This document shows, in pieces, positions 8,987 to 18,016 of a stretch of 64,000 bases of DNA (positions within the stretch are counted from its first letter, which is position 1; every line of letters starts with the position of its first letter). The notes below the pieces were generated by a model. It had not been told where the DNA came from and searched no databases. It was given only the letters and a program-made list of their open reading frames with translations. The position numbers and the translations under genes were made by a program. This DNA is from Megasphaera vaginalis (ex Bordigoni et al. 2020) (lineage in GTDB: Bacteria; Bacillota; Negativicutes; Veillonellales; Megasphaeraceae). The DNA lies in assembly GCF_900240295.1 (NCBI RefSeq), contig NZ_OEQB01000001.1:310001-374000 (forward strand), read 5' to 3'.

Positions 8987-10102
8987 ATGAACCGATACCT
9001 CGCTTCGCTCTCGATCATTCTCCATCTGATCCGCAAAGAATTTCTAACGACGCTGAAAGACTCCAAAAGCCGCGTCATTCTTTTGCTGCCTGTGCTGGTT
9101 CAGGGATTTCTTTTCGGCTATACGGCTACATATAACTTGAATGACATTCCTTATGCCCTTGTGGATCAGAGCCACAGTGCCTACTCCGCGGCGTTCCTAA
9201 GCAAGCTAGACGGCAGCGGCATTTTCACGCGCCGCCAGAATCTGTCCGGCACAGCGGACATCGCAGCGGCAGTCGACTCCGGCGATGTCTTGGCAGTGGT
9301 TACGATTCCCGCCGATTTTGCCGACCGCATTGCTGCCGGCGAAACCGCCGCGGTTCAAGTGATTACCGACGGAAAAAACATTATGTCCTCCGCCATGACG
9401 GTATCCTATACGGCAGCCGCAGCCGCCTCATATACACAGGAACTGCGTCAAAGCCCTCCGCTCATTACGGTACAAACGATTTCCTGGTACAATCCCAATC
9501 TGATTTCCCGCTGGATGTTTCTCCCCTCTCTCATCCCCATGATCGCCCTGACACAAGTCATGATCTTGGCCGGATTATCCGTTGCCAGAGAAAGAGAACA
9601 GGGAACGTTTGAGCAGCTTCTCGTCACACCGCTGCGCCCCGGCGAAATTCTCATCGGGAAAGCCGTTCCGCCTATCGTCATTGGTCTGGTGCAAGCTACA
9701 TTGATGCTCTGCATCGCTGTTTTCTGGTTTCACGTCGCCATGGTCGGCTCACTGGCGCTCTTCTACATCACGGTCTTTTTATTCCTCATCAGCTGCGTCG
9801 GCATTGGACTATCCATTTCGGCAGTAGCTCAAAACATGCAGCAAGTCATGGTCTATTGTTTTGTTTTCCTGCTGCCCATGCTGCTTCTTTCCGGGTTGGC
9901 GACACCGGTCCGCAACATGCCGGATATCCTGTATTATGCAACCTATGCTAACCCGACACGTTTTGCCATTGAAGCGATCCGACGCATTTATCTGGAAGGC
10001 GCCGGTCTCAGTCTGATTTGGCGCAACTTCATCCCTATGCTCAGCATTGCTGCCGTTACGCTCCCTGCAGCAGCGTGGCTGTTCCGCCACAAGTTGTCGT
10101 AA
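8987..10102 (+). CDS. ABC-2 type permease, YbhR-like
   Basis: The second permease subunit is paralogous to its upstream neighbour and built the same way: an N-terminal helix, an external domain, then five helices with REREQGTFEQLLVTPLRPGE. In E. coli YbhS and YbhR form one pump with YbhF and YbhG. The TetR regulator gene starts 13 bases after its stop, so all five genes are likely one transcript. Confidence 0.9.
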   Translation: MNRYLASLSIILHLIRKEFLTTLKDSKSRVILLLPVLVQGFLFGYTATYNLNDIPYALVDQSHSAYSAAFLSKLDGSGIFTRRQNLSGTADIAAAVDSGDVLAVVTIPADFADRIAAGETAAVQVITDGKNIMSSAMTVSYTAAAAASYTQELRQSPPLITVQTISWYNPNLISRWMFLPSLIPMIALTQVMILAGLSVAREREQGTFEQLLVTPLRPGEILIGKAVPPIVIGLVQATLMLCIAVFWFHVAMVGSLALFYITVFLFLISCVGIGLSISAVAQNMQQVMVYCFVFLLPMLLLSGLATPVRNMPDILYYATYANPTRFAIEAIRRIYLEGAGLSLIWRNFIPMLSIAAVTLPAAAWLFRHKLS

Positions 10103-10115
10103 AGAAGGTACCCCT

Positions 10116-10763
10116 ATGAAAACAGCAACACACCGCGAAGACGGTAAGGAAACGAGAAATAAAATACTCATCTGCGCCGGTCATCTCATTGCCGCCAATG
10201 GCTACAGCAAAACGACAAGCAAGCAGATCTGTGAAGCGGCTCAAGTCAACATAGCCGCCGTTAACTATCATTTTGGCAGCCGTGACGGTCTGTACATCGC
10301 CTTATTAGAAGAAGTGCAAAACTACCTGCTCAGCATGGATGAACTGACGGCCATCTGTCAGTGTACCGCTTCATCCAGAGAAAAGATTGCATCCGTCATC
10401 AGTCGCCTTCTGGAAGCGGACTTTGCCGAAGATAACTGGCAAATACGCCTGTGGCTGAAAGAGATGCTGGCGCCGTCACCGTTTATCGGACAAATCCTGA
10501 CGAGCAAAGCGCTCCCGAAAATGGAAATGATTCTTTCTCTTTTCAGCGACTATCTGGGCTACGATAAGAAAGATCCTCGTCTCTACGGCGCCATTGTCAG
10601 TATGATGTCACCCTTTCTCGTTTGCCTCTTGGGGCAAGATAACCCGCTGCTTCCGTATTTGCCTGCTCATTACAGTCAGAAAACCTTTATTCCCATCATC
10701 AAAGAAAACGCCCTGCGCGTCTTGGATTGTCTACGAAAAGAAAACACCTGCCCAAAAGGCTGA
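10116..10763 (+). CDS. TetR-family repressor, CecR/YbiH-like
   Basis: The 215-residue protein has the TetR helix-turn-helix at about residues 14-60 (TSKQICEAAQVNIAAVNYHF). A C-terminal domain of the CecR/DUF1956 type is present in the rest of the chain. In E. coli CecR controls ybhGFSR, and here the regulator closes the same gene set, so autoregulation through the dyad at 5001-5029 is a reasonable inference. ATG at 10116 is preceded by AAGAAGG; the longer frame runs inside the permease gene. Confidence 0.87.
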   Translation: MKTATHREDGKETRNKILICAGHLIAANGYSKTTSKQICEAAQVNIAAVNYHFGSRDGLYIALLEEVQNYLLSMDELTAICQCTASSREKIASVISRLLEADFAEDNWQIRLWLKEMLAPSPFIGQILTSKALPKMEMILSLFSDYLGYDKKDPRLYGAIVSMMSPFLVCLLGQDNPLLPYLPAHYSQKTFIPIIKENALRVLDCLRKENTCPKG

Positions 10764-10785
10764 TACCTTGTATCGGCCTTTTTTT
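10755..10785 (+). terminator. Terminator of the efflux operon
   Basis: Stem GGCTGATA / TATCGGCC (one T-G pair) with a CCTTG loop is followed by seven T. It begins inside the stop region of the TetR gene. Confidence 0.85.
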
Positions 10786-10917
10786 ATATCATGCTCCTGC
10801 CGCAACTTGGACGCACCTGTCCGCTCCATATTATTTTAGCTTTTGTCTCATGTATAACGCCGCGCCGGCGATTTCGCCGCTCACAAAAATCAAAAAGACA
10901 AATTCTTTTTATTTTTA

Positions 10918-10946
10918 TTTGACTTTTTGACTTTAACAGGTATAAT
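10918..10946 (+). promoter_or_regulatory. clpB promoter with tandem TTTGACTT repeat
   Basis: TTGACT (10919-10924) and TATAAT (10941-10946) are 16 bases apart. The -35 lies in a perfect tandem repeat of TTTGACTT (10918-10925 and 10926-10933). On the other strand this reads AAGTCAAA twice, like the half-sites of the heat-shock repressor CtsR, but the period is 8 rather than the usual 10 bases. The next 80 bases up to the ATG form an untranslated leader. Confidence 0.6.
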
Positions 10947-11025
10947 GATACTTGAAGAGAGTTCCAATCGCTCTTGCTCTATGACAGCACGTCCCAAAGA
11001 CGGCACGATGAAAGGAGTCTTTATC

Positions 11026-13611
11026 ATGGGAAACGAAAAATATACACAGAAAGTTATGGAAGCATTTCAGGAAGCGCAGCAAACAGCGGCCCTCCACTAT
11101 CATCAGCAAATCACGGCAGTCCACCTTCTCTTGGGACTGACAAAGGATCCCGAAGGGTTATTGTCCACCATTTTCAGTGAATGCCAGACAGATATTCCGA
11201 TGTTGCAGGCACGTTTGGAACAGCTGCTGAAGCAGATTCCTTCGGTCAAGGGACAGAGCCAATTATCCATGTCGACGGAAATGGTCCGCATCATTGGCAA
11301 AGCGCAGCAGCGCGCCGACGGGATGCACGATGAATTTATCAGTACCGAACACCTCATTGAAGCCATCGTGGAAGAAGGCGATGCCAAAATTCAGGAAGTA
11401 TGCCGGCAATTCGGCTTGACAGGCGACAAGATCCGCCGGATTATCAAAGAAAATAAAAAGCAATCCGTTACCAGCGATAATCCGGAAGGAAACTACAAAG
11501 CCCTTGAAAAATACGGCCGCGATCTGACGGCAGCGGCCCGTCAGGGCAAACTTGATCCCGTAATCGGCAGAGATGACGAAATCCGCCGCACAATCGAAAT
11601 TCTGTCGCGGCGCACGAAAAACAATCCCGTCCTCATCGGCGAACCGGGCGTCGGCAAAACGGCCATCGTCGAAGGGCTGGCGCGGCGCATCATTTCCGGC
11701 GACGTACCCGAATCGTTGAAGAACAAGACGCTTTACTCTCTTGATCTCGGCGCACTCATTGCCGGCGCCAAGTACCGCGGCGAATTTGAAGAACGGCTGA
11801 AATCCGTACTGAACGAAATCGCCAAATCGGCGGGACAGATACTCCTCTTCATCGACGAAATTCACACCGTCGTCGGCGCCGGCGCCTCGGAAGGCTCCAT
11901 GGATGCAGGGAACTTGCTGAAACCGATGCTGGCTCGCGGCGAGCTGCGCTGCATCGGCGCCACAACGCTGAACGAATACCAGAAATATATTGAAAAAGAC
12001 GCCGCCTTGGAACGCCGCTTCCAGCCGGTCATGGTCAATCAACCGTCTGTAGAAGACACGATCACGATTTTGCGCGGTTTGAAGGAACGCTACGAAGTAC
12101 ATCACGGCGTCCGGATCCGCGATAAAGCACTGGTTTCGGCAGCCGTTCTCTCGGACCGATACATTTCCGACCGCTTCCTGCCAGATAAAGCAATCGACCT
12201 TGTCGACGAAGCCGCCGCCAAATTGCGGACGGAAATCGAATCGATGCCGTCGCCCCTCGACGACATCCGGCATAAGATCATGCAACTTGAAATCGAAGAA
12301 CAGTCGCTGACGAAAGAAACGGATGACGCCTCAAAAGAACGACTGGCCAAGATCACCGACAAAAAAGCCGAATTGAAAAAAGAGGAAAAGGCGCTGCAAG
12401 AAAAATGGGACAGTGAAAAGCAATCCATCCTTCATACACAGGCCATCAAAAAAGAACTCGACGAAGTCCGCCATCAAATGGAACAGGCAGAGCACGACTA
12501 CAACCTGGCTAAAGCGTCGGAGTTGAAGTACGGCAAGCTGCCGGAGTTGGAAAAAGAACTGGCCGATCAGGAAAACCGTCTGGCCTCGGAAAACGACACA
12601 CGTCTATTGAAAGAAGAAGTCGGCGAAGAAGATATCGCGCAAGTCGTCAGCCGCTGGACAGGCATTCCCGTCACCAAGATGATGACAGGCGAACGAGAAA
12701 AACTGCTGCACTTGGAAGACGTGCTGCACCGCCGCGTCGTCGGGCAGGATGAAGCGGTTCACGTTGTCAGTGACGCCATTATCAGAGCGCGAGCCGGCAT
12801 TAAAGACCCGAACCGCCCTATCGGCTCGTTTATCTTCCTCGGACCGACCGGCGTCGGCAAGACGGAGCTGGCAAAAACATTGGCCGAATCACTTTTTGAT
12901 GATGAACGCAATATTATCCGCATCGATATGAGCGAATACATGGAAAAGCACACCGTATCCCGCCTCATCGGAGCGCCTCCCGGCTATGTCGGCTACGACG
13001 AAGGCGGTCAGCTGACAGAAGCCGTACGCCGCCGTCCGTACAGTGTCATTCTGCTCGATGAAATCGAAAAAGCGCATCCCGATATCTTCAACGTCCTTTT
13101 ACAGATCCTTGACGACGGTCGTCTCACCGACGGCAAAGGACGCGTCGTAAACTTTAAAAACACGGTCATCATCATGACCAGTAATCTCGGCTCCCATGAA
13201 ATTCTGGAACGCGACGACTTTGACGAAGCGGAAAAAGCGGTCCGGGAACTTTTAAAGCAATACTTCCGGCCCGAATTTCTCAACCGCGTAGACGACACCA
13301 TCGTCTTCAAGGCATTACAAGAACAACAGGTACGCCACATTGCCGGGATCTTACTCCAACGCTTAAGCGACCGCTTGGAAAAACAGGTCAAAGTCACCTT
13401 GACGTACAGCGAAAAGGCCCTCGATCAGTTGGCGGCACAAGGCTTCGACGCTCATTTCGGAGCCCGTCCCCTGCGCCGTCTGATTGTCCACACCGTAGAA
13501 ACAGCGCTCAGTCGCAAGCTCATTGCCGGCGACGTCCGAGAAGGTGACACGGTCTCCATCGATTATGTCGATGACGCCTTTACCTTCACACCGAAGCGCG
13601 AAACTGTCTGA
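11026..13611 (+). CDS. clpB: ATP-dependent disaggregase ClpB
   Basis: The hexameric chaperone resolves protein aggregates with DnaK. The 861-residue length is typical. Domains are the Clp-N repeats (about 1-150), AAA-1 with Walker A GEPGVGKT (about 205-212), a charged coiled-coil middle domain (about 410-530) that distinguishes ClpB from ClpA/ClpC, and AAA-2 with GPTGVGKT (about 606-613). A ClpP-binding loop is not evident. ATG at 11026 follows AAAGGAG; the open frame upstream covers the promoter. It forms a single-gene unit with heat-shock-like control. Confidence 0.96.
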   Translation: MGNEKYTQKVMEAFQEAQQTAALHYHQQITAVHLLLGLTKDPEGLLSTIFSECQTDIPMLQARLEQLLKQIPSVKGQSQLSMSTEMVRIIGKAQQRADGMHDEFISTEHLIEAIVEEGDAKIQEVCRQFGLTGDKIRRIIKENKKQSVTSDNPEGNYKALEKYGRDLTAAARQGKLDPVIGRDDEIRRTIEILSRRTKNNPVLIGEPGVGKTAIVEGLARRIISGDVPESLKNKTLYSLDLGALIAGAKYRGEFEERLKSVLNEIAKSAGQILLFIDEIHTVVGAGASEGSMDAGNLLKPMLARGELRCIGATTLNEYQKYIEKDAALERRFQPVMVNQPSVEDTITILRGLKERYEVHHGVRIRDKALVSAAVLSDRYISDRFLPDKAIDLVDEAAAKLRTEIESMPSPLDDIRHKIMQLEIEEQSLTKETDDASKERLAKITDKKAELKKEEKALQEKWDSEKQSILHTQAIKKELDEVRHQMEQAEHDYNLAKASELKYGKLPELEKELADQENRLASENDTRLLKEEVGEEDIAQVVSRWTGIPVTKMMTGEREKLLHLEDVLHRRVVGQDEAVHVVSDAIIRARAGIKDPNRPIGSFIFLGPTGVGKTELAKTLAESLFDDERNIIRIDMSEYMEKHTVSRLIGAPPGYVGYDEGGQLTEAVRRRPYSVILLDEIEKAHPDIFNVLLQILDDGRLTDGKGRVVNFKNTVIIMTSNLGSHEILERDDFDEAEKAVRELLKQYFRPEFLNRVDDTIVFKALQEQQVRHIAGILLQRLSDRLEKQVKVTLTYSEKALDQLAAQGFDAHFGARPLRRLIVHTVETALSRKLIAGDVREGDTVSIDYVDDAFTFTPKRETV

Positions 13612-13623
13612 TTTCCTCTTCCC

Positions 13624-13656
13624 GAAGGCTCCACCTGCAACTGGAGCCTTCTTTTT
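13624..13656 (+). terminator. Terminator after clpB
   Basis: A 10-bp perfect stem GAAGGCTCCA / TGGAGCCTTC with an 8-base loop is followed by five T. Confidence 0.9.
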
Positions 13657-13714
13657 ATGTCCGTTTTACGCTGTTCGCCGGGAAGAGACTCATGCGTCGG
13701 CCCCTGCAAGGTTA

Positions 13715-13743
13715 TTTACAAGAAAGAGAAAAAATTATATAAT
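13715..13743 (+). promoter_or_regulatory. Promoter of the SpeD-like gene
   Basis: TTTACA (13715-13720) and a perfect TATAAT (13738-13743) are 17 bases apart, 29 bases before the start codon. Confidence 0.75.
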
Positions 13744-13772
13744 AAGGCGTAACTTACGAACAGGTGAATATC

Positions 13773-14279
13773 ATGAATACTACGTTGGGTAAACATTTAC
13801 TTATTGATTTTTATAACTGCCGCTGCGAATTCCATGAACCGGAAGAATTGCGCCCTTTTGTTGAACAGGCGCTGGCAGTCGTAGGCACCGCATTGAACGA
13901 CATCACATTCTTTCGTCTTGACGAAGAGTTGGTGTGCATGGCTGTTTCAGATCAATCACACATCTGCATTCATGTATACCCCGAACTGGCTTATACGGCT
14001 GTCGACATTTACAGCTTCAACAGCGACATCAAAGCCAACCAGATCATGAGTTCCTTAAAGAGCTCCCTCCATTCCGACCGCATCAAGGCAACCAGCGTAC
14101 GGCGCGGTGATTTCGGCTCGATTCGTGATATGCGTCCTAAACGCAATTCAAAGATTACGGCAGTTCGCCGTGTGAAAAACACGGGAGCCCGCATAAAAAA
14201 GACGAGTGCTACCATGCTGAACATTTTGCGGCATCCGAAGCGTACTCACCAATTCCGCAATTTCCGCAAGAAAAATTAA
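13773..14279 (+). CDS. S-adenosylmethionine decarboxylase-like protein (SpeD fold)
   Basis: SpeD proteins cleave themselves at a serine to make a pyruvoyl group and decarboxylate SAM for spermidine synthesis. The stretch DQSHICIHVYPE matches the cleavage region (Ser-His in SHxxIHxYPE), and AYTAVDIYSFNSD matches the region that normally reads YTCGD. The cysteine that acts as proton donor is replaced here (SFN). The C-terminal third is unusually basic (RRVKNTGARIKKTS and more). Self-processing may remain while the substrate or activity has changed. ATG at 13773 follows AGGTG. Confidence 0.7.
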   Translation: MNTTLGKHLLIDFYNCRCEFHEPEELRPFVEQALAVVGTALNDITFFRLDEELVCMAVSDQSHICIHVYPELAYTAVDIYSFNSDIKANQIMSSLKSSLHSDRIKATSVRRGDFGSIRDMRPKRNSKITAVRRVKNTGARIKKTSATMLNILRHPKRTHQFRNFRKKN

Positions 14280-14306
14280 CATTCCGAATGGAAAGGTTCT
14301 GTATGT

Positions 14307-14909
14307 ATGTACATGTTATCATTACGGCAAGCGGCAGGCATCGCTGCTGAAGAAAAGGACTCCCTCGATTCGATCACGACTGCGCTCCTTGCTTTTATCC
14401 AATTAAAAAACCAACGTCTCTACATGCATTCTCTCCAGGTCGCCAATTACAGCGTCAGTATTGCGACCAAATTGGCATTGCCGAAAAGCGAAATAGGCCA
14501 AATCAAACACGCCGCACTGTTGCATGACATCGGGATGCTCTTCGTTTCCAATTCGCTCCTGTCCAAGATGCCTTATCTGAACCGCACGGAAAAAGCGACT
14601 TATAAACGGCATGCCGCCGCCGGCGGAAACGTCTTGGAAAACATCCCCTGCTGCCAGGATATCGTCCCCTACATCCGCTATCACCATGAGCGGTGGGACG
14701 GCTCCGGCTTTCCGAAACACCTCCGCGGCGCCAATATTCCTTTCGGCGCCCGCATCATCGCCGTTGCCGATTATTATGACACGATCATCAACCCGTCGAC
14801 AGAATTTTGGGCAAAGACGAAACAACAGGCCGTACGCGAGCTGTTCAGCGCCTCCGGTCTGCTCTTTGATCCGGAAATCGTCAAGGCTTTCATTGAAACA
14901 TTAGGATAA
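14307..14909 (+). CDS. HD-GYP-like metal-dependent phosphohydrolase
   Basis: A short (200-residue) cytoplasmic HD-domain protein. It has H-HD ligands in HSLQVANYS and AALLHDIGML, then KRHAAAGGNVL, YHHERWDGSGFP and ARIIAVADYYDTI. The order and the HHERWDGSGFP/ADYYD stretches match HD-GYP domains, which hydrolyse cyclic di-GMP, although the GYP itself reads GFP. No sensor domain is attached. It follows the SpeD-like gene by 27 bases and probably shares its transcript. ATG at 14307 follows GAAAGG. Confidence 0.8.
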   Translation: MYMLSLRQAAGIAAEEKDSLDSITTALLAFIQLKNQRLYMHSLQVANYSVSIATKLALPKSEIGQIKHAALLHDIGMLFVSNSLLSKMPYLNRTEKATYKRHAAAGGNVLENIPCCQDIVPYIRYHHERWDGSGFPKHLRGANIPFGARIIAVADYYDTIINPSTEFWAKTKQQAVRELFSASGLLFDPEIVKAFIETLG

Positions 14910-14916
14910 TATATAC

Positions 14917-14966
14917 AAAACAGGCACGGTACCCGCCGCAAGGCGAATACCGTGCCTGTTTTCTTT
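14917..14966 (+). terminator. Terminator after the HD-GYP-like gene
   Basis: A long stem, AAAACAGGCACGGTA against ATACCGTGCCTGTTTT, is closed by a GC-rich loop and followed by a T-rich tract. Confidence 0.88.
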
Positions 14967-15034
14967 TCGGCCCGTCTGCGAAAAATTACCGCCCTGCTGC
15001 CTCTGCCGATCCAAAAACAAAGCGCAGCATATGA

Positions 15035-15262
15035 TCACAGGTATTTTTCAATCTCCCCGACAGTCGGTACGCGGCCGCTTAAAACGACGTTTCCGTCAAT
15101 CATGAGCGCCGGCGTACGCATAATTCCATAACCGGCAATTGCGGAAAAATCTGTGACATACTGTATATCGGCGTCGATACCGCAATGATTGACAGCTTTT
15201 TTTACTGCTTCCAACATTTTTTCACATTTGCTGCAGCCGCCGCCAATAACCTTAATATCCAT
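15035..15262 (-). CDS. Thioredoxin-fold small redox protein
   Basis: A 75-residue thioredoxin-fold protein of the small redox-active disulfide type, with GGGCSKCEKM near the N-terminus (CxxC) and the cis-proline stretch MRTPALMIDG. Such proteins often sit beside ArsP/YraQ-type permeases and arsenic genes. It is the last gene of the ars-like operon, where it could reduce the neighbouring arsenate reductase. It overlaps arsC by 11 bases, with a strong AGGAGGGGG ribosome site. Confidence 0.82.
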   Translation of the reverse strand: MDIKVIGGGCSKCEKMLEAVKKAVNHCGIDADIQYVTDFSAIAGYGIMRTPALMIDGNVVLSGRVPTVGEIEKYL

Positions 15263-15671
15263 CTTTCCCCCTCCTTTCCATTTCCATTTTAAGGGCCATC
15301 ACTCTTTCTTTTATTTCCTGAATCACGGCCAAATACAGGGCATCACTTTTCCCGACCGGATCTACCAAGTCCCAGTTCCGTTTCCATTTTGCAGGATGAA
15401 CCGGACATTGTACGCCACAGCCCATCGTGATGAGACCATCTAGCGGCGGCAGTTGGTCCAGTGTTTTATTTTTTTGCCCGGCCGCCGCCATGTCGATACC
15501 ATATACGTTTTTCATGATACGCACTGCGCCGCGATCAAGCTCCGTTGCAATCTCCGTTCCTGCCGAACAGCTTGTAAAAACATCGCCTGCCAAGGTATGG
15601 CCGAACGCTTCGGCAATCTGACTGCGACAGGAGTTGCGTATGCAAATAAAGGCTATCCTCGGTTTACTCAC
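15252..15671 (-). CDS. arsC: Arsenate reductase, thioredoxin-coupled ArsC
   Basis: This belongs to the low-molecular-weight phosphatase-like ArsC family, which reduces arsenate to arsenite using a P-loop cysteine and thioredoxin. The P-loop CIRNSCRSQIAEAF and the later MGCGVQCPVHPA and WDLVDPVG stretches match the family. The protein has 139 residues, normal length. The start is GTG at 15671 with GAGGAG upstream. It lies between arsR and the thioredoxin-fold gene in one operon. Confidence 0.9.
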   Translation of the reverse strand: MSKPRIAFICIRNSCRSQIAEAFGHTLAGDVFTSCSAGTEIATELDRGAVRIMKNVYGIDMAAAGQKNKTLDQLPPLDGLITMGCGVQCPVHPAKWKRNWDLVDPVGKSDALYLAVIQEIKERVMALKMEMERRGKDGY

Positions 15672-15741
15672 AGGTAAATCATCTCCTCATCCGGAGCGCC
15701 AGCATCGGTCTGCCGGACAATGCAAAAATGTCTTTTCCGCA

Positions 15742-16074
15742 CTATTCAAACTCCTCTGCACGGGACGGCGAACAACAAGAGGACGCACGCCGTCCGTTTT
15801 TGCCGTCACAGCGCAGTGACTCAATGTAATTCCTAAAAGCGGTAACAGTTTCGCAATTCAGCGAGTAATACGTATTTTTCCATTCTTTTCTGGATCTGAC
15901 CAGATTACACTCTATCAACACCTTCATGTGATGCGAAAGCGTCGGCTGTGTAATACGAAAATATGCCAACAAATCACAGGCGCATAATTCTCCGTCCGTC
16001 AACAGCTGAACAATGGTCATTCTGTTGGAATCTCCCAAGGCCTTGCAGATAACTGCGGCATCAACGGCATTCAT
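15742..16074 (-). CDS. arsR: ArsR-family metalloid-responsive repressor
   Basis: A winged-helix repressor of 110 residues. GELCACDLL carries the arsenite-binding CxC on the recognition helix region, followed by ITQPTLSHHMKVL (the DNA-reading helix). The C-terminus adds a Cys-Cys pair (SSCCSPS). It should release DNA when As(III) or Sb(III) binds. ATG at 16074 is 7 bases after GAGGAG. It follows the permease gene by 11 bases and probably acts at the palindrome at 17097-17124. Confidence 0.9.
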   Translation of the reverse strand: MNAVDAAVICKALGDSNRMTIVQLLTDGELCACDLLAYFRITQPTLSHHMKVLIECNLVRSRKEWKNTYYSLNCETVTAFRNYIESLRCDGKNGRRASSCCSPSRAEEFE

Positions 16075-16085
16075 ACAAACACTCC

Positions 16086-17084
16086 TCACATAAGTACATG
16101 CTGAAACAAATTGAACACGTAACCGACGAAAATAATACCGCTGACACAGATGGCGACGAACGTATACAAGAGTTTCGGCTTTACGACCTTCTTCAGCATA
16201 ATGAGAGAAGGGAGACTCAACGTCGTAACCGCCATCATAAAGCTGAGCACGGGGCCCAGCAAAGCCCCTTTTCCCAGCAACGCCTCCGCAACCGGTATCG
16301 TCCCGAAAATATCGGCATACATAGGCACGCCGACCAGCGTAGCCAAGACAACGCCAAAAGGATTATGAACGCCAAGAATTTCTCCGATCACCGCTTCGGG
16401 AATCCAATTATGGATCATAGCGCCGACGGCAACACCGGCAAGAATATAGGGAAATACCCGTTGAAAGGTACCGGTCATCTGTTCCCATGCATACCGGCAG
16501 CGGTCACTGACAGTCAATTCCGGCGCCGCAGCCTGAGCTGAAAGGGGCGCATGATAAATAAAATCCGCCACTTCCGCTTTCAAATGAAGGCGCTCGATCA
16601 CAGTTCCGCCGGCAACGGCAATGCCCAGCCCGACAAGAACATAGAGAAAGGCTATTCGGTAGCCGAAAACCCCGATAAGCAGAATCAGACTTCCCAAATC
16701 GACCATAGGCGAAGAAATGAGAAAGGAAAAGGTTACTCCCAGCGGCAAGCCTGCACTTGTAAAGCCCATAAACAACGGAATAGAAGAGCAGGAACAAAAA
16801 GGCGTAACAGTTCCCAGCAAAGCTCCCAAAACATTGGCGCCGATACCGTGAACGTTCCCCAACAGTTTCCTGCTGCGTTCAGGCGGAAAAAAACTTTGTA
16901 TATAGGAAATCAAAAAAATCAGGACACACAAAAGAATCGTAATTTTGCTGACGTCATATAAAAAGAAATGAATACTGCCGCCTACCGGTCCGTTCAGATC
17001 AAGCCCGACTGCCGCAAGAAGGTCGCCAAAGACTACGGACAGCCACTTCATCCCCAGGATTTCACGCTGAATGAACGTAAACAT
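16086..17084 (-). CDS. ArsP/YraQ-type permease
   Basis: An integral membrane permease of the UPF0718/DUF318 family with eight or more hydrophobic helices. TPFCSCSSIPLFMGF contains the conserved cysteine and serine cluster of the family, and FSFLISSPMVDLGS is its second hallmark. ArsP members export trivalent organoarsenicals; the operon context supports metalloid efflux here, but the substrate is inferred. ATG at 17084 follows AGAGGTG, preferred over an upstream ATG inside the operator. It is the first gene of the operon. Confidence 0.87.
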   Translation of the reverse strand: MFTFIQREILGMKWLSVVFGDLLAAVGLDLNGPVGGSIHFFLYDVSKITILLCVLIFLISYIQSFFPPERSRKLLGNVHGIGANVLGALLGTVTPFCSCSSIPLFMGFTSAGLPLGVTFSFLISSPMVDLGSLILLIGVFGYRIAFLYVLVGLGIAVAGGTVIERLHLKAEVADFIYHAPLSAQAAAPELTVSDRCRYAWEQMTGTFQRVFPYILAGVAVGAMIHNWIPEAVIGEILGVHNPFGVVLATLVGVPMYADIFGTIPVAEALLGKGALLGPVLSFMMAVTTLSLPSLIMLKKVVKPKLLYTFVAICVSGIIFVGYVFNLFQHVLM

Positions 17085-17096
17085 CGCTACACCTCT

Positions 17097-17153
17097 TATC
17101 ATATATATGTATATCTATATGATAAATTATACCATACCATCGATATTCGTCAA
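17097..17153 (-). promoter_or_regulatory. Promoter and ArsR operator of the ars-like operon
   Basis: On the minus strand TTGACG (17148-17153) and TATAAT (17126-17131) are 16 bases apart. Directly downstream is a perfect 9-bp inverted repeat, TATCATATA (17097-17105) with TATATGATA (17116-17124), separated by 10 bases. Its position just after the -10 box is where an ArsR dimer would block transcription. Confidence 0.82.
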
Positions 17154-17159
17154 TATGAT

Positions 17160-17536
17160 AACGGTTGAAAACAACAGTTGCTATGCAGGTCATCAATCAG
17201 CAGTTTCGGATTCAAAAGCGCTGTACTGCACAAAAACGGTTCTCTCTGCAGAGAAGACGAGGCCTGCGCTAAAGCCTTCCGGGCCGCCGTCCCGGATTGC
17301 GCTCCAACGATGCTGATCTCCAGAAAAAAAGTCGTAATCTGCAGCCACAAGACCGTCACTGCCTGGGCCTTTCCGAAAAGCGCCGCAAATGGTCGCTAAA
17401 AAACTGCGGCGCAAATCCATATCCGTAAAAAACTGAACGATTTCAGGCTTATGGGTATGATTGACAGTTTCGTTAACGTAGAGATAAGACCGAAAAGGCT
17501 CCTGTTTCGTCACGTATGCGGCAGAGGACAACTGTC
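17160..17536 (-). other. Region without a recognised gene
   Basis: A minus-strand frame stays open across this stretch (to 17193) with no ribosome site of its own. Its predicted product contains VNETVNHTHKPEIVQFF, which I do not recognise. It may be a decayed chromosomal gene between the ars-like operon and the comF remnant, or chance. Confidence 0.3.
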
Positions 17537-17644
17537 TTACTTGGCATTGCTGGCCATGACGAGACCGTACACGGCGACAGCGCCTCGACATTTCAAAGCC
17601 GCCGCGCAACTTTGCAAGGTAGCCCCCGTCGTATAAATATCATC
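17537..17644 (-). pseudogene. comF: comF 3' remnant
   Basis: The last 35 codons of a ComF-type phosphoribosyltransferase-like competence protein remain. They begin [17 protein letters not shown], the conserved PRTase loop region, and run to a natural stop at 17537. In the same frame a stop lies immediately before the DD, and nothing upstream resembles the rest of ComF. The gene is therefore cut exactly at its most conserved motif. The break point (about 17645) marks the edge of acquired DNA. Confidence 0.75.
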
Positions 17645-17826
17645 TCAAAGGTGTTTGTATTTGATACAATAGAACGATAGTCAGAATTTCGAACACCCCC
17701 GTGTGCATGTTTAAAAAAAAATAGGTGGATACTAATTTTAACCCCTCTTATTTTTTCTAACTCCTTTCTCACTAGGAATTTCTTTATTAATTGCAATGAA
17801 GTTGCCCAGATCCGCAATAGTTAAAA

Positions 17827-17867
17827 GTCGATTTGAAGAATTAATTTATAATTCTTCAAATTACGAC
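17827..17867. repeat. AT-rich inverted repeat
   Basis: A 13-bp perfect inverted repeat (17831-17843 with 17849-17861) around a 5-base centre is extended outward by GTCG/CGAC with a 2-base bulge. It may be a terminator-like hairpin or the end of a decayed mobile element; no T run follows on either strand. Confidence 0.55.
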
Positions 17868-17913
17868 AAATCTTAATTTTGAAAATATTGCAGTTAACTT
17901 TATTAATTTCATA

Positions 17914-17958
17914 AAAATAAGGATCATACACTTATATTCAGCGTATAATCCTTATTTT
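17914..17958. terminator. Bidirectional hairpin, probable terminator
   Basis: AAAATAAGGAT (17914-17924) pairs with ATCCTTATTTT (17948-17958), with further pairing toward the loop. The A and T ends would give U tracts on both strands. It lies downstream of the amidase remnant on the minus strand. Confidence 0.65.
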
Positions 17959-18016
17959 AAAATTATCGCACCCCTATATCATTCGCTTCTAACCTATTTT
18001 CCCATAGCATGAGTAC

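Noticed and set aside
10918-10933. Exact CtsR operator at clpB
   Set aside because: The repeat period is 8 bases instead of 10, so I report only a CtsR-like repeat.
17193-17609. Minus-strand 138-codon frame over the comF remnant
   Set aside because: The comF reading frame is recognisable in another phase over 17537-17644, so a gene across that part is unlikely; the rest is left as unresolved.
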